A stretch of DNA of 64,000 nucleotides from Pseudoxanthomonas sp. PXM01 (GTDB taxonomy: Bacteria > Pseudomonadota > Gammaproteobacteria > Xanthomonadales > Xanthomonadaceae). Where the stretch lies: contig NZ_JACVAJ010000002.1 in NCBI RefSeq assembly GCF_014851815.1, positions 372,001 to 436,000 on the forward strand, given 5' to 3'. Below are positions 23,737-32,929 of this stretch, piece by piece. Position 1 is the stretch's first letter; each line of letters opens with the position of its first letter. The position numbers and the translations under genes were made by a program. The notes beneath the pieces are model-generated. The model had not been told where the DNA came from. It did no database searches and saw only the letters and a list, made by a program, of their open reading frames with translations.

Positions 23737-25364
23737 GCCAAAGCCCCGTGGGAGGGGATGGAGAGTGGAGCCACGCCTGGCGCGCCACCGATGAAGTGGC
23801 GCACGAGCGGCCGCTGCGCAGGGTCGTCGAGCGTTTCCAGCAGGGCGTCCTGGATCGCGCGTTCGTCCTCGGTCACGCGTTCGTGCTGGCGCAGGTGTTC
23901 GCGCCACGAACTGTCGACGAAATACTCCAGGTACAGTCCGGGCTGGGTGCTGTCCTCGGCGACGCCCCATTGCAGCGCACCGTTGCGGCGACGCGCGTGT
24001 CCGAGCGGCTGCAGGCGGCGCAGGAACTCCTCACGCTGCGTCGGCGCGACCCGGTACTCGATCGTCACCAGCACCGGACCGCGGTCATCGTGGATGTCCT
24101 CGGCGATCACCGGCTGCGGCCAGTGGCCAGAAGGCGTGACGTTGACGTGCGCGGCCGCCCCCAGCCTGAAGCGGACGCTGGCCACGGCGGCCACCGCCGT
24201 GCCCAGCGCGGAGGCCATCAGCGCCTGCGGCGACCCGATGGCTTGCGCCAGCCAGCCCCAACCGAGGCTGCCGATCGCCATACCGGCGGAAAACACCACG
24301 ATGTACAACGAGAGCGCGCGGGCGCGCACCCAGGCGGGCACCGCCGTCTGCGCGGCGATCTGCAGCGACGACAGCACGGTGATCCAGGCAAAGCCGGCCA
24401 GCAGCGCCACGGCATACAGCAGCGGGATCCAGCGCAGCCAGGCGATGGCCAGGATGCACAACGCATAGGCCAGCGTCGCCACCATGACCATGCGGTCGGG
24501 ATCCATACGTGCGCGCAGCCCGGGCAGCAGCATCGCGCCGCCGATGGCACCGGCACCGATGCATCCGAGCAACAGCCCGTAGGTGCCGGCGCTCGCGGCC
24601 AGGTCCTGTTTCACGACGATGGGCAGCAGCGCCGTCAGCGCGCTGGCGAACGTGAAGAAGCAGGCGGCCTTCACCAGCACCGCCTGCAGCACGCTGGCCT
24701 GGGTGGCATAGCGCAGCCCGGCGCGCAGGGCGACGCCGAACGTCTCGGGCGGCAGCACCGACACCGTCGGCGTGCGCCGCCAGCGCCACAGCACGATCGC
24801 CACGGCAAGGAAGGTCAGTGCGTTGACCGCGAATGCCCAGGCGATGCCGGCCTGCGCCACGATCAGGCCGCCCAGCGCGGGACCGGTCGCGCGCGCGATG
24901 TTCATGCTCAGCGAGCCCAGCGCCACGGCCGGTCCAAGCATGGGTTTGGGCACCAGCTCCGGCGTGGTGGCCTGCTGCGCCGGCATCGCCATCGCCGCGC
25001 CGATGCCGAGCGCGAACGTCAGGGCGATGAGGGTCCATGGGCCCAGTGCGTCGAGGTGCGCGAGCACCGCCAGCGTGCTGGCCACCAGCAGCATCCACAG
25101 CTGCGCGACGATCAGGTAGCGGCGACGGTCGACGATGTCCGCCAGCGTGCCGGCGACGATGGCCAGCACCACCACCGGCAGGGTGGTCGCCGACTGCACG
25201 GCGGCGACCATCAACGGCGAGTTCGTCGTTTCGGCCATGATCCAGGCGGCCGCGACATCGTGTACCCAGGTGCCGATGTTGCCGACCAGGATCGCGAGCC
25301 AGAGCGCGCGGAACGTCGGTTGTCCCAACGGGGACCAGGGGCCGTGCGGAGCGGGCGTGGACAT
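23733..25364 (-). CDS. MFS transporter of the MFS_3 (enterobactin-exporter-like) family with C-terminal monooxygenase-like domain
   Basis: This is a 543-residue transporter. About twelve membrane helices occupy residues 15-405; family marks include 'FRALWLAILVGNIGTWVHDVAAAWIM', 'GTLADIVDRRRYLI' and 'GPALGGLIVAQAG'. Residues about 430-540 form a cytosolic domain ('VLVTIEYRVAPTQREEFL', 'YLEYFVDSSWREHLRQHERV') resembling the antibiotic-biosynthesis-monooxygenase dimeric fold found in this MFS subfamily. The predicted role is efflux of a small molecule, perhaps a product of the operon's hydrolases. Start ATG 25364 lies 2 bases after the amidohydrolase stop. Confidence 0.9.
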   Translation of the reverse strand: MSTPAPHGPWSPLGQPTFRALWLAILVGNIGTWVHDVAAAWIMAETTNSPLMVAAVQSATTLPVVVLAIVAGTLADIVDRRRYLIVAQLWMLLVASTLAVLAHLDALGPWTLIALTFALGIGAAMAMPAQQATTPELVPKPMLGPAVALGSLSMNIARATGPALGGLIVAQAGIAWAFAVNALTFLAVAIVLWRWRRTPTVSVLPPETFGVALRAGLRYATQASVLQAVLVKAACFFTFASALTALLPIVVKQDLAASAGTYGLLLGCIGAGAIGGAMLLPGLRARMDPDRMVMVATLAYALCILAIAWLRWIPLLYAVALLAGFAWITVLSSLQIAAQTAVPAWVRARALSLYIVVFSAGMAIGSLGWGWLAQAIGSPQALMASALGTAVAAVASVRFRLGAAAHVNVTPSGHWPQPVIAEDIHDDRGPVLVTIEYRVAPTQREEFLRRLQPLGHARRRNGALQWGVAEDSTQPGLYLEYFVDSSWREHLRQHERVTEDERAIQDALLETLDDPAQRPLVRHFIGGAPGVAPLSIPSHGALA

Positions 25365-25366
25365 CG

Positions 25367-27322
25367 TCAGAACGCGAAGCAGGCGCAGCCGAGCGTGCCC
25401 CAGAACGCCTGCAGGTCGCGCGTCGGCACGGCGTGATGGGCCGCGTGGTGGTGGCCGGCAGGGTCGTGCGCGTGCACGCGGCATGCCGGGCCGTGCGCAT
25501 GGGCCAGTGCCGCACTGGCCTGCGCCAGCGTGCCGCCCTGGTAGCCGCCGAAGCGGTTGACCGGCGACCAGTCGGGCATCGGCGCCGGCAGCGTCGGTGC
25601 GTGCGGTGCAAACGGCCCGGTTCCGTGCACGATGCGGCCGCCCACCACCGTCAGCACGCTGGTGATGTCGGGGATGTCGTCTTCGGCCACGGCGAAGTAG
25701 TCGGCCGACAGCAGTGCGCAGTCGGCGAACTGACCGGGCGCCAGTCGGCCCTTGCGCGCCTGCTCGGTGGAAAACCACGCGCTGCCGTGCGTCCACAGTT
25801 GCAGGGCTTCTTCGCGTTCCAGCCGGTTGTCGTCGCCGTACATCTGCAGGCCGCCGAGCGTGCGTCCGCTGACCAGCCAGTACAGGGCCACCCACGGGTT
25901 GTAGCTGGCGACGCGGGTGGCGTCGGTGCCGGCGCCGACCGGTACGCCGGCCTGCAGCATCCGCCGCACCGGCGGCGTATGTCGCAGCGCATCCTTGCCG
26001 TAGCGCGCAGCGAAGAACTCGCCCTGGTAGGCCATGCGATGCTGGATGGCGATGCCCCCGCCCAGCGCACGCACGCGGTCGATGTTGCGCGGCGAGATGG
26101 TTTCCGCGTGATCGACGATCCAGTGCAGGCCGTCGAACGGCACCTCGCGGTTCACCTGCTCGTAGACGTCGAGCACGCGGGTGATGCTCTCATCGTAAGT
26201 GACGTGGATGCGGAACGGCCAGCGCTGTTCGGCGAGGAAGCGCACCACGTTCGCCAGTTCGCCCTCGAGCGTCGCCGGCAGGTCGGGGCGCGGCTCGCGG
26301 AAGTCCTCGAAGTCCGCCGCCGAAAACACCAGCATCTCGCCGGCGCCGTTGTGGCGCAGCAGATCGTCGCCCTGGCCGGGCTTCAGCATCGTCGACCAGC
26401 GCTGGAAATCGGCCAGCTCCTCGCCCTTCTTCTGGGTGAAGAGGTTGTAGGCGATGCGCACCGTCAGCTGTCCGTCGGCGTGCAGCTGCTCGATGATCCG
26501 GTAGTCCTCCGGATAGTTCTGGAAGCCGCCGCCGGCGTCGATCACCGAGGTGATGCCCAGCCGGTTGAGCTCGCGCATGAAATGCCGCGTGGAGTTGAGC
26601 TGGTAGTCCGCCGGCAGGCGTGGCCCCATCGCCAGCGTCGCATAGAGGATCAACGCGTTGGGCTTCGCCAGCAGCAGGCCGGTGGGATTGCCTGCCTTGT
26701 CGCGCTGGATCTCACCGCCGGGCGGGTTCGGTGTTTCCTTGGTGTAGCCCACCGCGCGCAATGCGGCGCGGTTGAGCAGGGCGCGGTCGTACAGGTGCAG
26801 GATGAAAACCGGCGTGTCGGGTGCGGCGGCGTTCAACTCCTCCAGCGTCGGCAAGCGCTTTTCGGCGAACTGCGATTCGCTGAAACCCCCGACCACGCGC
26901 ACCCATTGCGGCGCCGGGGTGACGGCGACCTGCGCCTTCAGCATCGCCATGGCATCGGCCAGCGAGCGCAAACCGTCCCAGCGCAGCTCCAGGTTGTAGT
27001 TTAGGCCGCCGCGGATCAGGTGCGTGTGGCTGTCGTTGAGACCGGGCACCAGCCGACGGCCGCCGGCATCGATCACACGGGTGGTATCGCGGGAGTGCGC
27101 CATCACCTGCGCCTCGTCGCCCACCGCCAACACGCGACCGTCGGCGAATGCGATGGCGCTGGCGGAAGGCAGCGACGCATCCAGCGTGGTGATGCGCGCG
27201 TTGCGCAGGATCAGGTCGGCCATGCGGGGATCTCCGGGTCGGGCGCTGCCAGGCAGCGCCGCGAGCGTGGCGGCGGCCGCCACGCCCTTCAGCAGGTGGC
27301 GGCGCGTATCGTCAACGGCCAT
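25367..27322 (-). CDS. Exported YtcJ-type amidohydrolase
   Basis: This 651-residue metal-dependent amidohydrolase of the YtcJ/NfdA subgroup begins with a twin-arginine-like signal ('DTRRHLLKGVAAAATLAALPGSA'), suggesting folded export. Metal-site elements are 'LVPGLNDSHTHLIRGG' and 'WIVDHAETISPRNIDRV', with Asp in 'VGAGTDATRVASYNPW'. GGGGAG lies 5 bases upstream of ATG 27322. The start overlaps the preceding DoxX gene's stop by 11 bases. Relatives hydrolyse N-acyl or cyclic amides; the substrate is unknown. It belongs to an operon with a YcaC-like hydrolase and an MFS exporter. Confidence 0.9.
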   Translation of the reverse strand: MAVDDTRRHLLKGVAAAATLAALPGSARPGDPRMADLILRNARITTLDASLPSASAIAFADGRVLAVGDEAQVMAHSRDTTRVIDAGGRRLVPGLNDSHTHLIRGGLNYNLELRWDGLRSLADAMAMLKAQVAVTPAPQWVRVVGGFSESQFAEKRLPTLEELNAAAPDTPVFILHLYDRALLNRAALRAVGYTKETPNPPGGEIQRDKAGNPTGLLLAKPNALILYATLAMGPRLPADYQLNSTRHFMRELNRLGITSVIDAGGGFQNYPEDYRIIEQLHADGQLTVRIAYNLFTQKKGEELADFQRWSTMLKPGQGDDLLRHNGAGEMLVFSAADFEDFREPRPDLPATLEGELANVVRFLAEQRWPFRIHVTYDESITRVLDVYEQVNREVPFDGLHWIVDHAETISPRNIDRVRALGGGIAIQHRMAYQGEFFAARYGKDALRHTPPVRRMLQAGVPVGAGTDATRVASYNPWVALYWLVSGRTLGGLQMYGDDNRLEREEALQLWTHGSAWFSTEQARKGRLAPGQFADCALLSADYFAVAEDDIPDITSVLTVVGGRIVHGTGPFAPHAPTLPAPMPDWSPVNRFGGYQGGTLAQASAALAHAHGPACRVHAHDPAGHHHAAHHAVPTRDLQAFWGTLGCACFAF

Positions 27323-27770
27323 GCGTGCTCCCCGCGCGCGACGCACGCAGGACATCCAGGGACAGGGCGCCAGGACCGGTCAGCGCAACCGCGAGGTTGG
27401 CCAGCAACCACAGCAACGGATACTCGATACCGCCGTGCATCCAGAACCAGCCATGCGGCAGGTTCAAGGCGACGGTGACGCCGAGGAACGCCGCCGAGCC
27501 CAGTGCGGCGACGCGCGTGCATGCACCGATGACCACCATCAGGCCGACGGCGGTCTGCAGCGTGGCGAGCAGCAACGGCAGCGGTGCCGCGGAGGGCAGG
27601 CCGAAGTGCGCGAGTTCGGCGGCGAACCCTGCGATGCCAGGTCCGCCGAACCATCCCAACAACTTCCCCAGCCCATGCGGCAGCAGGAAACCACCCGCCG
27701 CCAGCCGCAAGGTCAACAGTCCGGCGGCTGCGGTGTGCGGGCGCTCAAAGGACACGGGGCCGGCGACCAT
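27312..27770 (-). CDS. DoxX family membrane protein
   Basis: This 152-residue protein has four membrane helices and DoxX signatures 'LRLAAGGFLLPHGLGKLLGWFGGPG', 'LLATLQTAVGLMVVIGACTRVAA' and 'MHGGIEYPLLWLLANLAVALTGPGALSLD'. It lies 12 bases after the YcaC-like gene and overlaps the amidohydrolase by 11 bases. DoxX partners are common in this hydrolase/amidohydrolase operon type. A role in membrane redox coupling is family-based inference. Confidence 0.9.
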   Translation of the reverse strand: MVAGPVSFERPHTAAAGLLTLRLAAGGFLLPHGLGKLLGWFGGPGIAGFAAELAHFGLPSAAPLPLLLATLQTAVGLMVVIGACTRVAALGSAAFLGVTVALNLPHGWFWMHGGIEYPLLWLLANLAVALTGPGALSLDVLRASRAGSTHGR

Positions 27771-27782
27771 CGCGGTCTCCCG

Positions 27783-28436
27783 TCAATGGCCTTCAGACGC
27801 GCCGAACATGCTGTAGGCGTACTGGATGCCCAGGCCGTAACCACCCGCATGAATCCTCGCAATCCCCGTCGTGAGCTCGTACGTCTCTGCCCTCGCCCAG
27901 TCCCGCTGGAGTTCCAGCAGGTACTGCACGCTGGTCATGGGAATCGCTCCGGCCTGCACCATCCTGTCCATCGCGCGATCATGGGCTTCGTTGGTCACGT
28001 CACCACAGGCATCGGCAATTACATACACCTCGAAGCCCTGGTCGATGGCGGACAGCACGGGGCCCACGATACACACGCTGGTCCAGAGTCCGGCCATCAC
28101 AACCCTGCCCTTGCCGATCGCGTTGACCGCATCGATCACCTGCGCGTCTTCCCATGCGTTCATCGTCGTCCTGTCGAGCACGGGGCTGTCGGGGTACGCA
28201 GCCACCACTTCCGGAAACAGCGGGCCCGAGAAGGACTTCGATGCGACGGTGGTTACGATCGAACTGACTCCGAATCCTGCAGCGCCCTTGGCGACCAGTG
28301 CGACGTTGTTCCGCAACGTAACGTGGTCGATCGACTGCGTGGCGAAGGCCATCTGCGACTGGTGGTCTATCAGGAGCAGCGTATGGTCGGATGGCGTAAG
28401 CAGCGTCTTGGCGGCGGCAGCGGTTGCACTGGGCAT
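27783..28436 (-). CDS. ycaC: YcaC-like isochorismatase-family hydrolase
   Basis: This is a 217-residue cysteine hydrolase of the isochorismatase superfamily, YcaC group. Asp24 ('LLLIDHQSQMAFA') and nucleophile Cys122 ('AGLWTSVCIVGP') are in the expected places, and 'VIADACGDVTNEAHDRAMDRMVQAGAIPMTSVQYLLELQRDW' is diagnostic of the group. YcaC proteins form large oligomers and their substrate is unknown. It is the first gene of the six-gene reverse operon (DoxX, amidohydrolase, MFS, XapX x2). Confidence 0.92.
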   Translation of the reverse strand: MPSATAAAAKTLLTPSDHTLLLIDHQSQMAFATQSIDHVTLRNNVALVAKGAAGFGVSSIVTTVASKSFSGPLFPEVVAAYPDSPVLDRTTMNAWEDAQVIDAVNAIGKGRVVMAGLWTSVCIVGPVLSAIDQGFEVYVIADACGDVTNEAHDRAMDRMVQAGAIPMTSVQYLLELQRDWARAETYELTTGIARIHAGGYGLGIQYAYSMFGASEGH

Positions 28437-28542
28437 GGAGGCACCTTCTCGCAGGGGGAGTTGGGAACCCTATCCAGCGCCCGGTACGCCGGTATTGGAT
28501 GGCCTTGCTTTTCCGTCCCGACAAGCTCGCGTAATACGGGAC

Positions 28543-30171
28543 TCACAGCGCATGAAGCAGTCGGATCACTTCGGCGATGGCCTCGTCATTGAGATGAAGG
28601 TCGTGCCCTCCGTGCACGATATGCGTCGATGCGGCGCCTGGTAGCACCGCACTCGACAACGGAACGATCCCGTCCCCCTCAGGCACGGCTCCGCGCTTGC
28701 GCGCAGCGATGGTGTGGTACGAAACACCAGGCGCAGGCAGTAACGACTCGGCGGCCAGCCTGATGGGTTGCGAATGCCGTAGCGTCACGATGCTGTTCAG
28801 ATCGCCATTGAGATACGAGGTCCTGAGCCCCTCCCTCACCGCGGCAGGATTGGCCCGGGTCACCCGCCGCAGGGCATGTACTTCCTCCGCCCGGCGACCG
28901 ACCAGGCGGTGGAAAACCCGTCCCAGTGTGGCATCCGCCAACGGACTGCCCCGATGTGGTGCCGCCATGAAGATGGCGTGGGATACCCCGTCGTAAGGCA
29001 TGAAACGGAAAAGCTCCAGCAGCACTTCGATATCGGCTGGGTCGGCATCGAGCGATGCCGGCGGCCGGGAGAAGGCCGCATCCCACAATGCGTCGCCGCT
29101 GTCCGCGCACAGCAGACGAGCCACTACACCTCCCAGGCTGTGCCCGACCAGCACGGCATGCCTCCTTGCCGGGTCGTCCCCTCCCGGATCGAGGACGCCC
29201 CATGCGTGATCGAGATGCTGCTGCAGGCGCCGCCTGAGGACGAGCAGCGGCGCATCCGTGCTGTAGACCATGTGCCAGACCTGGTATCTGTCTCTCAGCT
29301 CGGCATCGTTCCAGACCGCGCTCGACAGCTTCGCCCACGTCAACGGGTTGCTTCCCAACCCATGGATCATGATCAGCGGCCTCTTGCCGGGATCGTAGTC
29401 TTCAAGCAGGTAGAGACCTGCCCTTCTTCCGACTTCCCTGCCCCCCAACAGGCCGTATACGCCAAGCCTTCGCAAGGGGCTGCTCCGCGTACCCCACGCA
29501 TAGAACGCCGCGTGATCCGATGCCAGCGGATAGGAAGCGTCGCCACGGTTGAGAGGCCCGTGCCGATCCGCGTCTGCAATGATCAGTCTGGGGCGCGCAC
29601 CTTCATGTCCTGCTTCTATCCATGCCGTGGCGGGCCTGAAGACCCCTTCCGGAGGAAACAGGTCGCAGTGCGGCGCATCGGTGCAGCGCTGTGCCCACAG
29701 CGCCACCGGCACACCGAATCCTTCCTGCGGCCGGGGATTGCCCTGGTAGGGAGGAATGGCCACGTCGCTGGCGACATGGAACCGGAACGAGGGTGCGAGG
29801 TAAGGCGACAGACCGCGCATCTCGAGCTCGAAATCCTGCCCGGCGAATCGCACATGCGGAGCTCCGTAAGCAATCGGGGCTTCTCCGTCAACGCTGGACA
29901 GATAGCGTCGTGTGCATCGGTTCGCCTGGCTGACCAGCGCATCGCGATACTCCTGCCTGACCGTGGGCAGCAGGCGGCTGGCCAGCGCCGCACACCGCAG
30001 CCAGTCTTTCCTCAGCTGGACGTCCGTCCGCTCACCTTGGCGCCGTAGACCGGCGTGTCCTTCCAGCGCCGCAGATCCGCCCCCGCTTGTGGCCCGGAGG
30101 CACCCTGCGAGCGGCACCGTGATCACGACGATGACGCACAGGCGCCATAGGAGTCTGGAGCAGGAGTCCAT
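28543..30171 (-). CDS. Lipoprotein alpha/beta hydrolase (lipase-like)
   Basis: This 542-residue lipoprotein has signal peptide and lipobox 'LAGC' with Cys24. The C-terminal half is an alpha/beta hydrolase: oxyanion region 'IMIHGLGSN' (about 267-274) and nucleophile Ser345 in 'VGHSLGG'. A His near the end ('VHGGHDLHLNDEA') is the likely catalytic base. Residues 40-250 are a large N-terminal region unlike classic lipases, possibly a lid or binding domain. Homologues in proteobacteria are annotated as lipases/PGAP1-like; the substrate is probably an ester lipid. It is a single gene, not coupled to neighbours. Confidence 0.88.
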   Translation of the reverse strand: MDSCSRLLWRLCVIVVITVPLAGCLRATSGGGSAALEGHAGLRRQGERTDVQLRKDWLRCAALASRLLPTVRQEYRDALVSQANRCTRRYLSSVDGEAPIAYGAPHVRFAGQDFELEMRGLSPYLAPSFRFHVASDVAIPPYQGNPRPQEGFGVPVALWAQRCTDAPHCDLFPPEGVFRPATAWIEAGHEGARPRLIIADADRHGPLNRGDASYPLASDHAAFYAWGTRSSPLRRLGVYGLLGGREVGRRAGLYLLEDYDPGKRPLIMIHGLGSNPLTWAKLSSAVWNDAELRDRYQVWHMVYSTDAPLLVLRRRLQQHLDHAWGVLDPGGDDPARRHAVLVGHSLGGVVARLLCADSGDALWDAAFSRPPASLDADPADIEVLLELFRFMPYDGVSHAIFMAAPHRGSPLADATLGRVFHRLVGRRAEEVHALRRVTRANPAAVREGLRTSYLNGDLNSIVTLRHSQPIRLAAESLLPAPGVSYHTIAARKRGAVPEGDGIVPLSSAVLPGAASTHIVHGGHDLHLNDEAIAEVIRLLHAL

Positions 30172-30377
30172 GGAGTAGATCGTCTTCTGGCGAGGACAAC
30201 GCGACAGCCATCCTCCAGCACGCGAACATCATTGCGCTTGGATGGTTGTGCGCCTGTGCGGCAGGCGCCAACCGCACACTTTTTCTATACCCGGAACACC
30301 GCCAGGCCGACGCTTCGCATCTGCCCTGGCGGTTTCCACGCCCCGGGAGTCCTTGCCACCTACCATTGGGAGATGTC

Positions 30378-30857
30378 ATGAGCCAGAGAATCGATTACTT
30401 CAAAGTGGCGCATGACGCCTCCAGGAAACTCATGGAGTTCAACGCCACGGTGCACAAGAAAGCCGTCGTCAATGAGCTGGCCCACCTGATCACCCTGCGG
30501 GCATCCCAGCTCAACGGATGCGCATTCTGCGTCGACATGCATTCGAAGGAAGCCAAGCTGCACGGCGAACGGGAACTGCGCCTGTACCACCTGCCCGTCT
30601 GGCGGGAATCCCCCCTGTTCTCCGAGCGCGAACGCGTGGCGCTGGAGTGGACCGAGGCACTGACGCAACTCACGCCTGCCGGAATCTCCGATGATCTCTA
30701 TGCTCGGGCCTTGCAGCACCTCACGGAAGAAGAGATTGCCGACATCTCCATGCTGGTCGTCGCCATCAATGGCTGGAACCGCCTGGGTATCGCCTTCAGA
30801 GCGGTTCCGGGTTCGGCGGACAAGGCATTCGGGCTGGACAAGGCCAATCTGAGTTGA
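30378..30857 (+). CDS. Carboxymuconolactone-decarboxylase / AhpD-like protein
   Basis: This 159-residue protein of the AhpD-like superfamily has catalytic pair Cys48/Cys51 and His55 in 'NGCAFCVDMHSKEA', the alkylhydroperoxidase-type core. It continues with 'SPLFSERERVALEWTEALT'. The arrangement predicts a peroxide-reducing or dithiol-disulfide activity. ATG 30378 begins 'MSQRIDYFKV'; the upstream in-frame reading is non-coding. It stands alone between the divergent lipase gene and the convergent SDR gene. Confidence 0.92.
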   Translation: MSQRIDYFKVAHDASRKLMEFNATVHKKAVVNELAHLITLRASQLNGCAFCVDMHSKEAKLHGERELRLYHLPVWRESPLFSERERVALEWTEALTQLTPAGISDDLYARALQHLTEEEIADISMLVVAINGWNRLGIAFRAVPGSADKAFGLDKANLS

Positions 30858-30941
30858 TGCGCTGGAAGGCGCCACGTGCTCGACGCCCCATCCGCACACG
30901 TGCCCGCTCGCTCGTGGCCTGACACGTGCACGCAAACGCGG

Positions 30942-31919
30942 TCAGGCATCAGGAAGGTCGATGCCCTCCAGCCTGGCGCTCAGCTGCCACAGCCTTTCCG
31001 CCCGGGAGGTGTCGACCGCATAGGCGCGCACGCCGCGCAACCGCTCGGGTTCGACAGGCGCGATGTCGCAGTCTTCGCAATAGACGCCTCCCTGCCCCTC
31101 AAGCGCAGGTGCGGTGGCGCACCACACGGTGGTCGCCGCACCTTGCGCCACGTTCTTCAAGTCGCGCGCCGGATCGATCACAGGCGATCCATCGGGATGG
31201 ATCGCCCCATAGGCTTCGATGTCCTCCCGGCTGAAATGCTTGGCCAGATTGCCGAGGATGGCACCCGGATGGACGGCATATGCGTGCACTCCAAGATCAC
31301 GGCCCCGCTTGTCCAATGCCACCGCAAACAAGCTGTTCGCGGTCTTGGACTGTCCATAGGCTTGCATCGCGTCATAGGGCCGCTCGCGGTAATCGACATC
31401 GTCGAAATCGATGTCTCCCAACATGTGTCCCCGCGAGGAAAGCACCACGACCCTCGCACCTCCGGCCGCCGCAAGGGCCGGCCAGAGCCTGCATACAAGC
31501 CTGAAGTGTCCCAGATGATTGGTGGAGAACTGCCCCTCATGCCCGTCGGCATCACGGAACAAAGGGGGCGCCATGATGCCGGCACTCAACACCAGGCGCT
31601 GCAGCGGCGAGCGCCGAGCGAGGAACGTCTTCGCAAAGGCGTCGATCGACGCCCTGTCCAACAGATCCATTGGCATCACCTCGGCCGAGGGCACGGCGGC
31701 CAGTGCTGCCGCCGCTGCCTGTTCGTCCCGGGCCGGCACGATCACATGTGCGCCCCGGGATGCGAGGACTCGAGCGGCTTCACGCCCCAGCCCGGACGCG
31801 CCGCCGGTGATGATGGCGGTGGTTCCCGACAGGTCGATGCCTGCGGCGACTTCATCCGCGGTGGTGGCCGGACCGAACCCTGTTCCCAGCGGTTGCTGGA
31901 GATTGTTGTCGATGGACAT
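30942..31919 (-). CDS. SDR family oxidoreductase (retinol-dehydrogenase-like)
   Basis: This 325-residue classical-type SDR has cofactor loop 'TGGASGLG' (38-45), 'VLSAGIMAPP' as the NNAG-equivalent, and catalytic Ser161/162, Tyr188 and Lys192 ('YGQSK'). The extended C-terminus and the 'HPGAILGNL' segment resemble WW-domain-oxidoreductase/retinol-dehydrogenase-like SDRs. It diverges from the AraC gene 89 bp upstream, its probable regulator. A longer in-frame N-terminal reading through that AraC gene is a shadow. Confidence 0.92.
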   Translation of the reverse strand: MSIDNNLQQPLGTGFGPATTADEVAAGIDLSGTTAIITGGASGLGREAARVLASRGAHVIVPARDEQAAAAALAAVPSAEVMPMDLLDRASIDAFAKTFLARRSPLQRLVLSAGIMAPPLFRDADGHEGQFSTNHLGHFRLVCRLWPALAAAGGARVVVLSSRGHMLGDIDFDDVDYRERPYDAMQAYGQSKTANSLFAVALDKRGRDLGVHAYAVHPGAILGNLAKHFSREDIEAYGAIHPDGSPVIDPARDLKNVAQGAATTVWCATAPALEGQGGVYCEDCDIAPVEPERLRGVRAYAVDTSRAERLWQLSARLEGIDLPDA

Positions 31920-32008
31920 GCGTGGCACCTGATTGGAGTGGCACAGGATGTCGCGGGTGACGACGGCACTCCATACTGGATCGTCCCCATTCCTGTCGCG
32001 AACGTCCC

Positions 32009-32914
32009 ATGAGTGCGCCCGATGATCCGCTGTCGCAGGTCCTGTTCCTGTCGGAGGCACGTGCGGCGGTCTCCACGGGCCTGGAAGCGCATGGACACTG
32101 GGCGATAAGCGTTCCGCCGACGCACCTGCTGAAGTGCAATGCAGTGAGGCGAGGCGAATGCTGGCTGGACGCGGGTGGAACACAGGTGCTGTTGAGAGCA
32201 GGAGATTGTTTCCTGGTCGCGCCCGACCAGGCGTTCGTGCTGGCGACGGATCTGTCATTGCCGCCCGTACCTGCCGAGCACGTGTTCGCCGCCTGTGGAT
32301 CAATGCCGTTCGCCAGGCTGGATGCAGGTGCGGGCGGCGAATTCCGGTGTATCGGCGGGAGAATGGAACTCCCGGATGCGGCCGAGGTGCTGACGACTGC
32401 GTTGCCACCGGTGGCGATCCTGCGTGCGGGTAACCAGGCGACGAGTCGCGTGGGCTGGTTGCTCGATCGCTTCGAAGAAGAGTCCAGGCAGACGGCGCCA
32501 GGCAGTGCCGCCGTTGCGGCGGCACTGATGCAGCTGGTCTTCATCGAGCTTCTTCGCGGCCTCCCCGACATCCAGGCGAGCGGTTGGCTGGCCGCGCTCG
32601 CAGATCCCCGGCTGGGCCTTGCCCTGCAGGCCATCCACCGCCATCCCGGCAAGCCCTGGCGACTCTCGGATCTGGCGGAGGCCGCCCACATGTCGCGATC
32701 CCGCTTTGCACGCCGGTTCCACGACATGGTCGGCCGTCCCCCGATGGACTACCTGCTGCACTGGCGCATGGCACTGGCCAGGCGCCAGCTCGCGCGTCCC
32801 GGCGTCACCGTGGCAGAGGTCGCGGAGACGCTGGGATACAGCTCGGAAAGCGCATTCGGAAGCGCGTACCGACGGGTGACTGGAAACACTCCGCGCGGTC
32901 AGCGGACCTCCTGA
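32009..32914 (+). CDS. AraC-family regulator with cupin-type sensor domain
   Basis: This is a 301-residue regulator. The N-terminal cupin_6-type domain (about 15-190) contains 'LKCNAVRRGECWL', 'GDCFLVAPDQAF' and 'GWLLDRFEEE', and binds a small effector in relatives. The C-terminal AraC domain (about 200-300) has 'RLSDLAEAAHMSRSRFARRFHDMVG' and 'VAEVAETLGYSSESAFGSAYRRVTG'. It is transcribed divergently from the SDR at 30942-31919, the usual arrangement for a regulator and its target. The two GTGGCAC copies near 31922 and 31938 could be half-sites (speculative). Confidence 0.92.
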   Translation: MSAPDDPLSQVLFLSEARAAVSTGLEAHGHWAISVPPTHLLKCNAVRRGECWLDAGGTQVLLRAGDCFLVAPDQAFVLATDLSLPPVPAEHVFAACGSMPFARLDAGAGGEFRCIGGRMELPDAAEVLTTALPPVAILRAGNQATSRVGWLLDRFEEESRQTAPGSAAVAAALMQLVFIELLRGLPDIQASGWLAALADPRLGLALQAIHRHPGKPWRLSDLAEAAHMSRSRFARRFHDMVGRPPMDYLLHWRMALARRQLARPGVTVAEVAETLGYSSESAFGSAYRRVTGNTPRGQRTS

Positions 32915-32929
32915 TCCGGATAGCCATAC

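Noticed and set aside
25433-27004. 523-codon plus-strand frame opposite the amidohydrolase
   Set aside because: Repetitive composition typical of an antisense frame in GC-rich DNA; the YtcJ-type gene is unambiguous.
28515-28542. Hairpin GTCCCG/CGGGAC after the lipase-like gene as terminator
   Set aside because: Six-bp stem with a 16-nt loop and no T-run on the transcribed side; too weak.
30942-32525. Extended SDR reading through the divergent AraC gene
   Set aside because: The SDR domain begins at 31919 with no supported upstream start, and the AraC gene is certain.
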